This document shows positions 19,798 through 31,183 of a stretch of 53,191 bases of DNA, piece after piece; within the stretch, counting starts at the first letter, position 1; the number at the start of each line of letters is the position of its first letter. The notes under the pieces are model-generated. The model was not told the DNA's origin. It was given only the letters and a program-made list of their open reading frames with translations, and did no database searches. Made by a program: the position numbers and the translations under genes. The stretch is taken from contig JNEU01001078.1 of the NCBI GenBank assembly GCA_000697475.1, forward strand, positions 1 through 53,191. Reading direction: 5' to 3'. Source of the stretch: Lichtheimia corymbifera B2541. Taxonomy: Eukaryota; Mucoromycota; Mucoromycetes; Mucorales; Lichtheimiaceae.

Positions 19798-22700
19798 ATG
19801 TCCATGAACAATGCCCTCAAGCTATTTTGGCCGTCGCATTGCTCATCACCACAGTTCCATCGTCGCTCAGGTTACATTATAGGCTGGTTGACAAAGCCTG
19901 CCACCGCATGTGTAGCTGCCATTATACCCGACATTGAGGCAAGTGACACCAACCACCCTCCATGCACGCGTCGTTTTCCTCCATTACATGAGTGCTAAAG
20001 GGTATGGTTATCTAGCTATGCGATTTACAACGCACTCTTTCAGAGTTCTGTGCTTCTGGAGAATACTCTGAATTCGCTCATATCAACAAAGTATGCAAAC
20101 TACCACCTCGAATACTCGGTACGCTTAGTGCCGATCTACCAACTGTCTCTACTCGCCGACCTCCTTCCTCCATGTCTTCAATGGGTAAACAACAATAGTC
20201 GCATGTGTCGTAAAAACGAATCATATGACTGATACATTTGCATGAATCGGGTTATAGGTAAAGATCCCTGGATCACTGTGGTTCTGGATGATGGTTATGT
20301 CCCTGTACCAGTGTAAGTCCTTTTTTTTTTTCTAATGGATACAAATGGATGGAGATATTCATAGTATTATGATAGATCTATTAGCCATCAAGGCAAAGTC
20401 GTTGATCTTGCCAGCTATGAAGTCATCTTTTATCAGCAACCAAACCCAAAGCATCTGCAGTTCCTTGCCCTCGATCCACTTGAACTCGACATATCACACA
20501 GACCACCACCTCCCCACGACCAGAAAGATACCGCCACCATGGAGAATTTGAACAAAATATTGGGTTACAGTGAACGTATTGTTGGAGCACCTCCACCCGA
20601 GTCCTATGATTTATTATCGGTCCTTGTTCAGGTAAATGGCGTGGAGGGGAAAAAAGTTAGGAGGACATCAACTTATAGGGCAATACAATAGATCAATTCA
20701 TCCTATTATCTGGAAAAGGGCATTCAAAAGTCATTGACCGAGAAGCGTAAACAATGCATGAGCAAATGGGAGCGATTACAAAGCGGCATTCAAACTATGC
20801 TCTACCGCCTATGGATGTGGATGATACTGCGACCGGCTAGCTGGCTAGCGTTGGCATTCAGGAAGATGACCCTTGGGCCGTTTCGGTGTTGTCTGTTCGT
20901 ATGCTTGTTTGCTGCAGAGGTCACCTTGCACTTGCTCAATATGCGGCTACCCAAGTTCTTGTTGAATGCAGTGACGCTTAAGGATCTGTCAACAGCAGGT
21001 AATGGAAGGAATGGAGCATTGGATGGATGGATAGGCGATGCTGATGGGCGTTCTCTGTAGGTCAGCAAGTGGATTTAAGGTTACAACAACTGCATTTCTG
21101 GCCATATCAATATTCAATGCTACGAAAACGAAATTGGGCTAATACTGCCGAGACGAGAGCATACTATATCAGGTACAGTGGGGTCACGTTTTATGAAGAT
21201 GGAAAGCGAAGCTCATACGGATATGGCTTGTTAGCTTTTACAATAGCATGTGGCTCGTTGCAAATGATATCATTATTGGCTTGGCAATTGGCTCATTCCT
21301 CACGACGAACCGATACATCATGTCCTACTTGTTGCATAAGCTATTACATGTAAGGAGGAGGAGGCGAGGATGATTACGATCATGAGCATATCACTGACAT
21401 AATTAGTTGACAGGAATACACAGTTGAATCCTTGCAATCCATGATGTTATGGTTCCTGGAATCTCCGGCTGGTCTCAAGCTTAATCACGAATTGGGCAAC
21501 TTCCTTAGTGAGTTATTCTTGTGGCTGATACGTCTTTGGACCGGTAAGTGGATGGTTGGGGGGATATCTTTTATTGGAGCCAATGATGTGTTTTTCCGTT
21601 GATGCTGATTATCAACAAAAACTAGGTTGCATGCAAGGCATCAAGCCTCTGACACCACAAATCATCCATGTGATTGGATTATCAGGCATTTTTGGCGTAT
21701 CCATGATCATTTCATTGTTGTCCGATTTACTGGCGTTCATGACATTGCACGTATACTGTTTTTACATGGTGGCTGCACGTATCTTTAATTGGCAGTTGAT
21801 GATCCTTTATTCATTGTTCAATCTTTTCCGAGGTAAGTGATGAAATAACAATGACCGCTGCTCATGGTACTAACAATCTCCACAAATAGGCAAGAAAAGG
21901 AATATGCTTCGAAACCGGATTGATGCTTGCGATTATGATCTTGATCAGCTGCTCCTTGGAACATGTCTATTTACATTACTCACCTTTTTGTTTCCCACCG
22001 TGCTCATTTATTATATCACGTTTGCATTGGTAAGATTTTCCCATCAGTAGTAACCAGGAGATGTTGGCTAACCCAACAATGGATTCATTAGGGAAGAGTG
22101 GGTGTCATCTTTCTACAAGCCATCATGGAGACGTTACTTGCCTTTTTCAACCATTTTCCATTATTTGCCATTATGCTTCGTGTCAAAGATCCCGATCGGT
22201 TACCAGGTATGCGTATTGTTTGTATTGGAGATTGCGATCCACGATACTAACGAGCTGGTGGTGACATGTGTGATAGGAGGTTTAAAGTTTGATATCTTTG
22301 AGCACGACTACTTTTCGAGAAAGTATCATCGTTTATGGTACTTTATCCACGGTCTGATGCGATGGCGACGACAACAGCATGGGCATAAAGCGTCAGGCAA
22401 GACATCACTAGGGGATCGACATCACCATCGGGGGAATAGCAAGAAAAGGTCTTCACGTGGCGGTGGTCGTCCCAAATCAGTACGCTTCAAGACTTCCAAT
22501 AAAGAGGGTACAATGATCACAAGCAGTGCCGCCACTCACGGTGTCGTGGACAGCAGACATGGTTCCTATCTTTGGATGTGGGTAAGTCTGATCTATACAA
22601 GGGGTTGCAAGGTGTTGAAACCTAACATATACAAAACACTAGAACTCGCCGATACCATTTGGTGCAATATTCTTTCAATACATGCTGCTATGGAAACGGT

Positions 22701-23018
22701 TGAGCGCCCATTACTTTTCATTCTACTACTTCAAATGTTTCTTGTATGGTGAGCCGATTAAACCGGTACCCAAGTTACAGGTATGTTTGGTTGCTATGTT
22801 TTTCCCGCATCGAGAAAGCTCATTTGTTATATGCATCGGATAGTATCCTATGTTACCGGAACGACGGTAAGTGTTCGATGCTTTCAGGATCATGGATCGA
22901 GATTTGAAGCTAACAACCTATGGATGATAGGCTGTCGCTGGCGGCAGAATGGGAACGACTTAAGGCTAACTTATTTCAATCAATATCATCCAACCATCAA
23001 CATTATAAAGTTACCTAA
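19798..23018 (+). CDS. GPI1: GPI-GlcNAc transferase subunit Gpi1 (PIG-Q)
   Basis: Subunit of the ER complex that moves GlcNAc from UDP-GlcNAc to phosphatidylinositol, the first GPI-anchor step. The N-terminus reads [25 protein letters not shown], then [19 protein letters not shown] and [19 protein letters not shown]. Membrane segments follow: [51 protein letters not shown] and [20 protein letters not shown]; then [33 protein letters not shown], and [11 protein letters not shown]. About ten exons. Intron 1 (19939-20045) needs a GC donor. The last exons join as [35 protein letters not shown]. The ATG at 19798 (or 19804) fits the family's short lead. A basic low-complexity insert lies near 22380-22500. 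Confidence 0.88.
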
Positions 23019-23273
23019 TTGTATTATTCTTTTTTGTTGAACACATATGTACAAGATGAAAAGCGCGAGATTAAAGAGGAAGATGAGGAGAAATGCTCTA
23101 GACGGGAAATCTTGGAACGAGCATAAACGTAGGTGTGTGGGGTATGAAAAGGGGAAAAGAGAAAGAAACAATCTTACACATACACTGGATAATATCGAAA
23201 AAGAACAAGCAAATTCAAATGGGATGATGGGGGAAAAGGGAAGGGAAACAAAGCCTACCACTTTTTTTTTTTC

Positions 23274-25403
23274 TTACACGTCGACTTCATTCGCGGCTGT
23301 GGTGGTTGTGGTGGTTGCAGTAGCTAACTCGACAGCAGGAGCGGTATCAGCTGCTGCTGCTGCTGTGGTGGCGGCTCCGGTTGTAGCTGCTGCCGTTGTA
23401 CCTGCAGAAGCATGAGGCGAAGATGGAGGGAGAGCCTGCTGTAATACAGAGACACTTTTACCTGACCACCTTTCTTTAACTTCTTGCCACATGAGAGAGC
23501 ATTCCTTGGAAACACCGCCAAGTAAACTTGAGTTTTCTTGAGCACGTCGTAATAAATAAGGCATGACTTCATCAATCTTGCCATAAGGTAAATACTTGTA
23601 AATCGAGTACTCGTTCTTGCCCAGTGTATAAGAGATCTGGTCTTGCATGCCATAGAGTTGGCCAAAGTGAACAACGCCTGAACGAGGAAGCACTTGGTGA
23701 CGTTCCATTTCTTGCACTGTCAACACAATGGAATCACGGTTGTGGGTGGCCACCATAAAGACAACAGGTGCTGTAGTAGATCGGATGGTTTCTCCTTCCT
23801 TGAGATTCTCACGCAACTTGTCAAGTAAAAAGCGCACACCATTGTTGAATGATGCATGCGTATCCTCAATGGTGTCATGGATAGGCGATGGATAACCTAG
23901 TTGAGCAGCACGCTTACGCTCCATCACCATGTAAGCACCACGTACGAGCTTGGCAGCAAATCCAAAATTTTCACGTTGGGCTCGTGCAACATCACGCTCA
24001 AGTTTGGCCTGTGCATTCTTGGTGTACATTTGATCTACGTTGTCGTCAAGGTTAGCTATGATTGAGGATGCAAATTAAACAAACTTACATGTGTTGTAGA
24101 CAGTGGGCGTATGTTCACGATCATCACGACGATTGTATTTAGCTTGCAAGTTCATGGCAACGTGGTCAATAGCTTCTTGGAAATACGACTGCTCAGCATC
24201 AATCATGATACCAACATGACGATCGTGAGCCATACTGCAAACTTGATTAAGACGGGAAACCATACGATCATAAGCTCTGAGCTCATCGGCGGTAAGTGGC
24301 GTGTCGTCAGGTGTTTGGTCATCACCGGTTTGCCACCAAATATCACGCATGGGTCCTTGCAAGTCGAAGAGCTTGTCGACTTGCCAACGTTCAAGAGCAT
24401 CATCGCCAATGGCTTCAAGGATCTCTTCACGACGTTCTTGCTGCTCCTTATCACGTGGTGGTGGGAGTACATGTTGGACAATACGAGATAGACCCACTTG
24501 ATCCATACGACCATCTTCAAGACGTTTGCATGCTTCATAGGCTTGATCGAGACGAATGATGGCTTGATTGAGACGAAGCAATACTTCAGGAGGTGCAAAG
24601 GCAGTGACCTTGACAGCAGCAAAAGAGCCTTCACATGTAGACGCTGTGCGTAAGCAATCCTTGATCATGTCAACAACGACATCAGCACGCTGTTCTTCAT
24701 AAGACAAGGTGTTCTTCTTTTTCGGTTTTTTGATATGCAAGTCAGCTTCAATGCTCAAATCGAGGATGCAGTTGATACCGCTTTGCGCCAAACGTTCCAT
24801 GCTTGCACTACATTCATCGGGTGTCTCGCCACCACAAAACTGCCGAAAGACAGTACGCTTGAAAAGCCAATAAAGAGGACCATGAAGATGCAGCGTCTCA
24901 CAGGCTGAGATCACGTGAGGAGCTAGATCCACTACACCTGGGATCATGCACATACGATAGACAAGTAAGCCAAGTAAGATTTCTTCAGTGGATTTGGCTT
25001 GTAGAGCCACACGGCCTTCATCATCCAACAACTCGGCTACGGTTCCAGAAGCTGTGGAGGGTGCATAAGCTGACAAGTTGTATGTATGGGTACGTTCAGC
25101 CTCAGCATGGCATGGATCCATGAGCTGTGAGCAACCCCACCAAATGCCAGTCGCTGTAGCCACACCAGCAGCTACGGCAGTAGTGGAAAATAGAGTCTTG
25201 CGATAAAAACGGCCGCCAGTGTGTGCTGTTGATCTTGTTGAGAACAAGGCAGTAGTGGAAGGAGTAGTAGCATGGGGTATGAATAAACGACGAGTAGGAG
25301 AAGATAAACCTGCTGTTGTTGGACGCACAAGAATGGGTCGGAACGTTGTTGTTGTTGTTGTTGTAGGACGATGGGATGATGCGAGCAGCACAGATCGGTG
25401 CAT
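23274..25403 (-). CDS. PUT1: Proline dehydrogenase, mitochondrial (Put1/PRODH)
   Basis: FAD enzyme of the mitochondrial inner membrane that oxidises proline to pyrroline-5-carboxylate. The N-terminal 70 residues are Arg/Ser/Thr-rich with few acids, a good presequence, followed by an Ala/Gly-rich segment. Conserved PRODH barrel pieces are INCILDLSIEADL, VGIMIDAEQSYFQEAIDHVA, the NTYQMYTKNAQ junction, FGFAAKLVRGAYMVMER, FMVATHNRDSI, VHFGQLYGMQDQISY and YKYLPYGKIDEVMPYLLRRA, which holds the substrate-binding arginines. One intron near 24045-24093; using the acceptor just before ATCAAATG restores the family motif. Unusual is the 60-residue tail after GKSVSVL, made of Ala/Thr repeats ending ANEVDV. 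Confidence 0.93.
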
Positions 25404-26787
25404 TCCAGTGGGGGGATGATATAGTATTTACGTTAAGAAAAGCACAAAGAGAGAACAAACAAGAAGAGAAACGTTGAATGTATTATTTTCTTTAGCGAAA
25501 AACACAATGTCTTTATATCCTTTTTTTTCCATCTTGCTAGTGACGGGTGATAAGAATTTTTAAACGTGGGGGCCAGAAAAAGACAGCCAGACACAAGGAG
25601 GTGGTGCGGGCAAGATCTACCCGGTGGGTTGGGGGAGAGATAGAATACAAGCAGCACAACTTGTCCACTTGGCCATCCGAGGGAAATCTCACCACCCACC
25701 ATTGTCAGGGCGATTTTACGGAATCATACTCGGCCGATATATCCCAGTATAGCAGGTCTTTCGCACGCGTGAACCAATCATGGCGATCTACCACTTGACA
25801 GGCCCAACCCAATCGCTCGCTGCATGCTTACTGCATAAACATCCATGGCACATTGCACACCACACACAATTTTCTTTTCAATACCTTTGGCTTTCTTCCC
25901 ACCAAACCCACTTTCCGAAACATTCAATGCATAGAATCCTTTTCTGTCAGTTGTTTCCACACTTTTTTTTTCTACACGCGTGATAACAACCCAACCATAT
26001 GGGCTGTGGTTGGAATTGCAAAAGACTTGGTATAACACTTTTGCCTGTGACGGGGAACAAGAGGTGGATCATTTTTTTCTTTCACTTTCTCTCTCATTTC
26101 CCCCCTCCTCACAATGTACATTTGCCCCCCATTTTCAACGGAGAACCGGGGTGGTGGGGCGAGACATTATTCTTTTTACTCGATTTTGATGTGTCAGGAT
26201 CATAAGAGAACCAATGAGGCATATTGCATAGTATATATATGGCTGAATGTATCACTATTACGATACTACTACTGTACTGGGGGAGGAGGTCATAGAAAAG
26301 AAAAAGATGATGATGATGATGACGACGATGAATCATAATGGTGAACTCCTTCGTCCTTGTCGTCATCATGCTTCTAGAGTTGAGTTGTATCCAGAATCAT
26401 GGTTTGATTGCTATTAGTGTATGTGTCTCTTTTTTCATTGTATAGAAAACGGGAATGGTTCTAAAGAAGAAACAACACAAGGACTAACCCTCCTAGTCGC
26501 ATTTGAATAAAAAGATTTACATTGCATGCTTCAGGAAGGAGATTGTGGGGATTTGTGTTTATTGTATATTTGTGCATGTGATCCATGAGTTGTTGTTATG
26601 TATGTGTGTGTGTGTGTGTGTGCCGCATAATAGAGAGATAAGGTCAATCACAACTGAGATGAGATTTGCCACCTAATCTGAAATTGGGGGGAAAAGGCAC
26701 GTGTGGGGGTTAGACGCGCTCTTACCGAAAAAAACAAATTTCTTCTTCTTTATCTGAAACAACACACATTTGGACACACATATCATT
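25404..26787. other. Intergenic region upstream of PUT1 and TOM20
   Basis: Head-to-head promoters of proline dehydrogenase and Tom20, with C-rich and T-rich tracts. A TG microsatellite lies at 26603-26622 and a GAT/GAC-rich trinucleotide run near 26306-26332. Open frames here are low-complexity and unconvincing. Confidence 0.45.
26603..26622. repeat. (TG)n microsatellite
   Basis: Ten perfect TG units in the promoter side of the Tom20 gene. Confidence 0.9.
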
Positions 26788-27534
26788 ATGCGACCACAAA
26801 CAGCTGCTCTTTATACCGTGGGTGCTCTTACTGCAGTCGGTCTCGGCTATGTCGTCTACTTTGATTACAAGCGTCGCAGCGATCCCAACTTTCGCAAAAA
26901 CTTGAGTAACGTGTTGAGATCTTGCCCAAGCAATGCGATGCATGTCACTTAACCATGACTTTATTCTTAGAACGTCAACGCAAGCAAGCTGCCAAGGTTG
27001 CAAAGGCACAAGAAGAAGACGACAAGAATGCAAAGATCAAACTCATTGAAAAGGTCATTGTTGCTGCTGCTCAAGAAACCTATCCAACCACACCCGAAGA
27101 ACGAGAAAAGTATTTCATGGAACAAGTTGCAGCTGGTGAAGCTTTGTGTGGTCAAGGTAGGCATTGTCTTTGTTCGTGTGGATAAGGCAGTGTGTGTTGA
27201 TATCACGTGATTTAGGTCCTGAGCAATATGAAAATGCCATCTTGCCATTCTACAAGGCACTCAAGGTTTACCCCGCACCTATGGAGCTTGTCATGATCTA
27301 TCAAAAGACTGTCCCCGAACCTGTATTCACCACCATTGTTAACATTTTGGCTATCGAGGTATGGAAAGGATAAGAGGATTTGGTTTTGGAAAGAGAATAT
27401 CCATTGACCAAAATACGTAACTATAGCAACAAGCCATGGAAGCAAATGGTGCTGCCGCTCCTTCTGGAACTGCTGAGGAGGCAGCAGCAGCAGCAGCCAC
27501 TGGTGCTGAACCCGAGATCCCTATCGACAACTAA
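26788..27534 (+). CDS. TOM20: Mitochondrial import receptor subunit Tom20
   Basis: Outer-membrane receptor of the TOM complex that binds amphipathic presequences. Starts MRPQTAALYTVGALTAVGLG, an N-terminal signal-anchor helix (residues about 5-27), then the basic stop YFDYKRRSDPNFRKNL. Four exons; the first intron ends just before AACGTCAACG, giving KRQRKQAAKVAKAQEEDD, a charged linker. The receptor domain reads EEREKYFMEQVAAGEALCGQ, GPEQYENAILPFYKALKVYP and TVPEPVFTTIVNILAIE, a classic Tom20 TPR-like fold. The tail is Ala/Gln-rich and ends EPEIPIDN. Length (about 170 residues) is normal for fungi. Confidence 0.95.
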
Positions 27535-28041
27535 AATCACTTGCCCGCAGCTGTACATTTTTCTTATTGGAACATCACCTTGTATACATCATTTCAGCCC
27601 CTCTCTCTCTCTTTATCCATCCTTTCTCCTTTGCGTTATAGACCCCATCAAAAATTAGCAGCATTAATACAACAGCAATTGTGTATGTGTGATTATTGGA
27701 TATATGCAGAAGGATTCGGGATCATGCGCACGGACGACTCGGAGATTGGACATTGTATATGCACCTACTACTACACCGCATACATATTGTTTTACCACAT
27801 GGAATGACGACTCGATACAGTCATCACGAGGATGGATCAACCTCCATATGGCGTGTTTTCAGTTTAAGGAAGGATGATCTTGGTGGGATTCCCAAAATGG
27901 AAAGCGGCGACTTTTGTTTACAAGATCGGCTGAAAAGGAAAAGCATGCGCATACGGCTCCATTGTTGTCATTGACCTCCTTTGCAGTAAACAGAGTGACA
28001 ATTCTTTTTCTCTTGCTTCAACACATACACCTTGCCACAAT
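27535..28041. other. Intergenic region
   Basis: 3' region of TOM20 and promoter of the NIPA-type gene. CT-rich tract near 27600-27630. No gene seen. Confidence 0.45.
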
Positions 28042-30088
28042 ATGAATGAATCAGCAGACCCAACATCCAACAGCAGCAGCAGCAGCATGCTTAATGATGA
28101 CCCAAACAGCATAACATACAAAGCTATCGGAGTCTCCTTGGCCGTAGCAAGTGGTCAGTATACTACCACATGCCTGTGACAATATGCCATCTAATTCAAT
28201 CACCACAGGATTATTCATTGGCACCAGCTTCGTTTTCAAAAAGAAAGGTCTCATTGAATCCATTGATCGGAAAGGTAACGACCACGACGCGTATCGGTAG
28301 ATTCATCATCATTGATGTCTAACACGGATAAAGGTGGTGTGCCAGGCGATGGATATCGATATCTTGGATCATTCATGTGGTGGACAGGCATGGTACTCAG
28401 TTAAGTCGTGGGATCAATTGCAAGATCAAGGGTAGGATGACTGATGAAGGACGCTGTTTTCTATAGTGATGATTGGCGAGATATGCAACTTTGTGGCGTA
28501 TGCCTTTACTCAAGCTATTTTGGTCACACCGCTCGGTGCATTAAGCGTAGTAATAAGGTAAATGTGGAGGAGAAGACACCATATAGAAATGCTAAGACTA
28601 GGAACATATAGTGCCATCCTGTCATCGATCTTTCTCAAGGAACGGCTTTCTTTTTATGGCAAAGTTGGATGCTTCCAATGTATTGTGGGGGCAGTTGTCA
28701 TTGTATTACACGCACCAGAGCAATCCGCCAAAGATACCTCCATTGAGACTTTTAAGGGCCTTGTTATTTCAGTTGGTAAATGGGATATTTTATACATCGT
28801 ATCAATGACAATGGCTCATGCAAGATCATTACTAGGGTTCTTGGTCTATTCTTGTCTTTCAGCATTGACAGCTATCCTATTGATTATTTTTGCTGTACCA
28901 CGATGGGGACGAAGCAACATGCTAGTATACATTTCAATATGCTCGCTGATAGGCGCTATCTCTGTTATATTCACACAAGGACTTGGCATGGCCATTGTAC
29001 ACTCGATCACCATTGAAAACCAATTCAGCAACTACTTTATTTACATTGTTCTGCTCTTGGTGCTTGTGACCTTGGTGGTTGAGATTGTATATCTTAACAA
29101 GGCGCTCAATATTTTCAACACGGCAGTTGTCACACCAACGTACTATGTAATGTTTACGACGCTCACCATTGTCAGTTCGATTGTGCTCTATCGTGGATTT
29201 GGTGATGCGACTTCTCCAGAAGATATTGCCACGTGTGTATTGGGTTTCTTTTCAATTTGCACAGGCGTTGCACTGCTTCATCGAGATCAAGGACATACTC
29301 AGCAGCAGCACTCTGCTACTATCAGGGATTCGGATGATTCTCTTCTTGAACAAGGCGGTGGTGAAAAGATCCAGACATCACCAGACGATACTACAGCGCC
29401 TATTGTGATAGAAGGAGTAGGGCCTGCACAGCTTGTACCATTTGCAGGGATTACGCGTTATGCCAGTAAACGAGTGAATCGAGTGATGGTGGATAGTAGT
29501 AGTAGTACAGCAGCACAACAACCAAGGCAGAAAGCAGTGACTATGAAGGCAGCCATCTTATCTTCATCATGCTCGTCATCCGCAACATCATCATTATCCA
29601 TTGCAGCAAATGATCCAGCAGTGGTGGTATCACCAAGCAAAACCATTGGTGTGGGCAATACCAAGCAAGGCGAGGATGGTTATACGCGTGAATTACGATG
29701 GAAAGATAAATGGCAATCATACGACGAGGGCGAGGATGAGCAAGAACAAGCACGTCGTGAGGAGGAGGAAGAAAAAGAGAATTGGCGACATCAACAAATG
29801 GAAGCAGCAGCTAAACAAGTCGCCATCACTATTCAAGAACCTGTCATTAATCGTAGTAGTATGCCACCTTGTTTGCCACCGAGACCTCCTCCTGGAAGAG
29901 CCAAGCGTATGTTGCGTGCCATTCCTTTTCATCTTGGTCAACAGCATGATTCCACAAGAAATACACGAGCTCAAGATCAATTGAATCGATTGAAAGCATA
30001 TCAGATAGGCTTATATAGTAGTAGTAATAGTGGGAAATATTCAGATCGTACACATCTTGTATCATCATCATCCAATAACGATATATAA
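28042..30088 (+). CDS. NIPA-type magnesium transporter
   Basis: Multi-pass membrane protein of the NIPA (DUF803) family, Mg2+ transporters of plasma membrane and endosomes in animals. Five exons: MNESADPTSNSSSSSMLN; GLFIGTSFVFKKKGLIES; GDGYRYLGSFMWWTGM; MIGEICNFVAYAFTQAI then LVTPLGALSVVISAILSS and FLKERLSFYGKVGC, all family hallmarks. The intron after WWTGMVL uses an unusual GTTAAG donor; any other choice breaks the frame. Nine helices are likely. After the last helix (CTGVALLHRDQG) an unusually long cytosolic tail of about 260 residues is Ser-, Gln- and Glu-rich, with a Pro-rich PCLPPRPPPGRAKR patch that could bind SH3 domains (inference). Confidence 0.9.
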
Positions 30089-30157
30089 TATTACTGAGGA
30101 CTACTATATACAGTTTATTCCATACAAAGAAAGGGTATACATGGGAGGATGGGGTAA

Positions 30158-30637
30158 TCATTGAGGACTATTTTGACCGAAAACAGGAGGAGAAGATGAC
30201 GCATTGGTGAAACTCACAGGAGCGTGTTTAAATCGAGCAAATGCAGAATTGGGTGCTACGGATCGCTTCGGCTCTGGGGCATAGTTGGATGATAGGATTG
30301 AATTGAAGCCAAACTGATAATCTTGAGAGATACCCGAATGAACACTAGGCAAATCACCCCACCCTTCGTCTTGCTTCTTGTTATCTTCCTCAGTCAACCA
30401 CGATGGTGAAGCTGACGTTGGCTGAGGAGTCTTGCTGCTGCTGTTGTTGGTAGTTGTTGTAGTAGTACCGCCAAAGAAAGCTTGTGCCGGTCGTGATTGG
30501 AGATGCGTCGAAGTCAATCGATTCGAGAGTTTTTCTTCTGGTGTCGAAACTGAGAATGCGTTTAGTTGTTGAACGAGATCTGAATCCATTACTGCAAAAA
30601 AGTCTTTGTGTGGGGAGAAAGGAAGTTGACGACTCAT
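30158..30637 (-). CDS. Hypothetical protein, 159 residues
   Basis: Single-exon frame starting MSRQLPFSPHKDFFAVMDSD. Mostly disordered: a poly-Thr/Asn/Ser linker near residues 58-70, then SWLTEEDNKKQDEGWGDLPS, QDYQFGFNSILSSNYAPEP and a tail PVFGQNSPQ. Repeated aromatic-in-polar motifs (AFFGG, FGFNS, FARF) and the acidic DEGWGD box resemble short linear motifs of trafficking adaptors, but I recognise no family. It shares a 118-base divergent promoter with the PIG-Y-like gene. It ends 69 bases from the convergent NIPA-type gene. Confidence 0.6.
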   Translation of the reverse strand: MSRQLPFSPHKDFFAVMDSDLVQQLNAFSVSTPEEKLSNRLTSTHLQSRPAQAFFGGTTTTTTNNSSSKTPQPTSASPSWLTEEDNKKQDEGWGDLPSVHSGISQDYQFGFNSILSSNYAPEPKRSVAPNSAFARFKHAPVSFTNASSSPPVFGQNSPQ

Positions 30638-30755
30638 CCTCCAGAGTGGGAAGTGAATTAATTCAGGCTTGTCCTGGTTTCATTTGCTTTGTTCACCAAC
30701 TCCCCTATTCACGCGAGAGAGAACCTATATACAAACAGCCCCATTCGACAGCTCG

Positions 30756-31183
30756 ATGCATCGACGACGACCTTCAAAATCTATTCTGTTGCCACGAGCA
30801 GCATCAAGCTATTATGGCAACAATACGCACCATCCCATTTATGCTCGACGCACCATGGCACATCTCCCAGAGACCATTCCTGATACAACCTATCTATGGG
30901 GTTATGCTCTTATCGCCATCACCGCCATCACGTTTACCATACTCATGTATGCTATCATTGGCAGTAAATACGTTCCTGATACGAATATCAAGGCAAGTTA
31001 TATATATATATATGTGATTGGGGATACAACACGTGATTGACATTGGATGCATGGATTGTAAAGCTACTGGATTGGATCAAGCACGACGAGTACTATTGCT
31101 TGCTTTTCCCTATTACTGCTATTGTATGGATCTACTTTATCGTATGGAATTGGATGGGAATGAAGTTCTTTCGCCACAACTAA
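30756..31183 (+). CDS. PIG-Y-like subunit of GPI-GlcNAc transferase
   Basis: Small two-helix ER protein of the complex starting GPI-anchor synthesis (Eri1 in yeast). Helix 1: LWGYALIAITAITFTILMYA; helix 2: YYCLLFPITAIVWIYFIVW, then NWMGMKFFRHN at the very end. The closing W-x-W/N-W-M-G-x-K-x-F-R-H-N pattern is the PIG-Y signature. The two exons join at NTNIK / LLDWIKHDEYY only with a GC donor (GCAAGT at 30993) and the acceptor at 31063; reading on from the first exon gives a stop soon after. The start may be 30756 (giving an Arg-rich MHRRRPSKS lead) or 30855 (CACCATGG context, MAHLPETIPD, 85 residues); the latter matches human PIG-Y length better. Confidence 0.8.
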
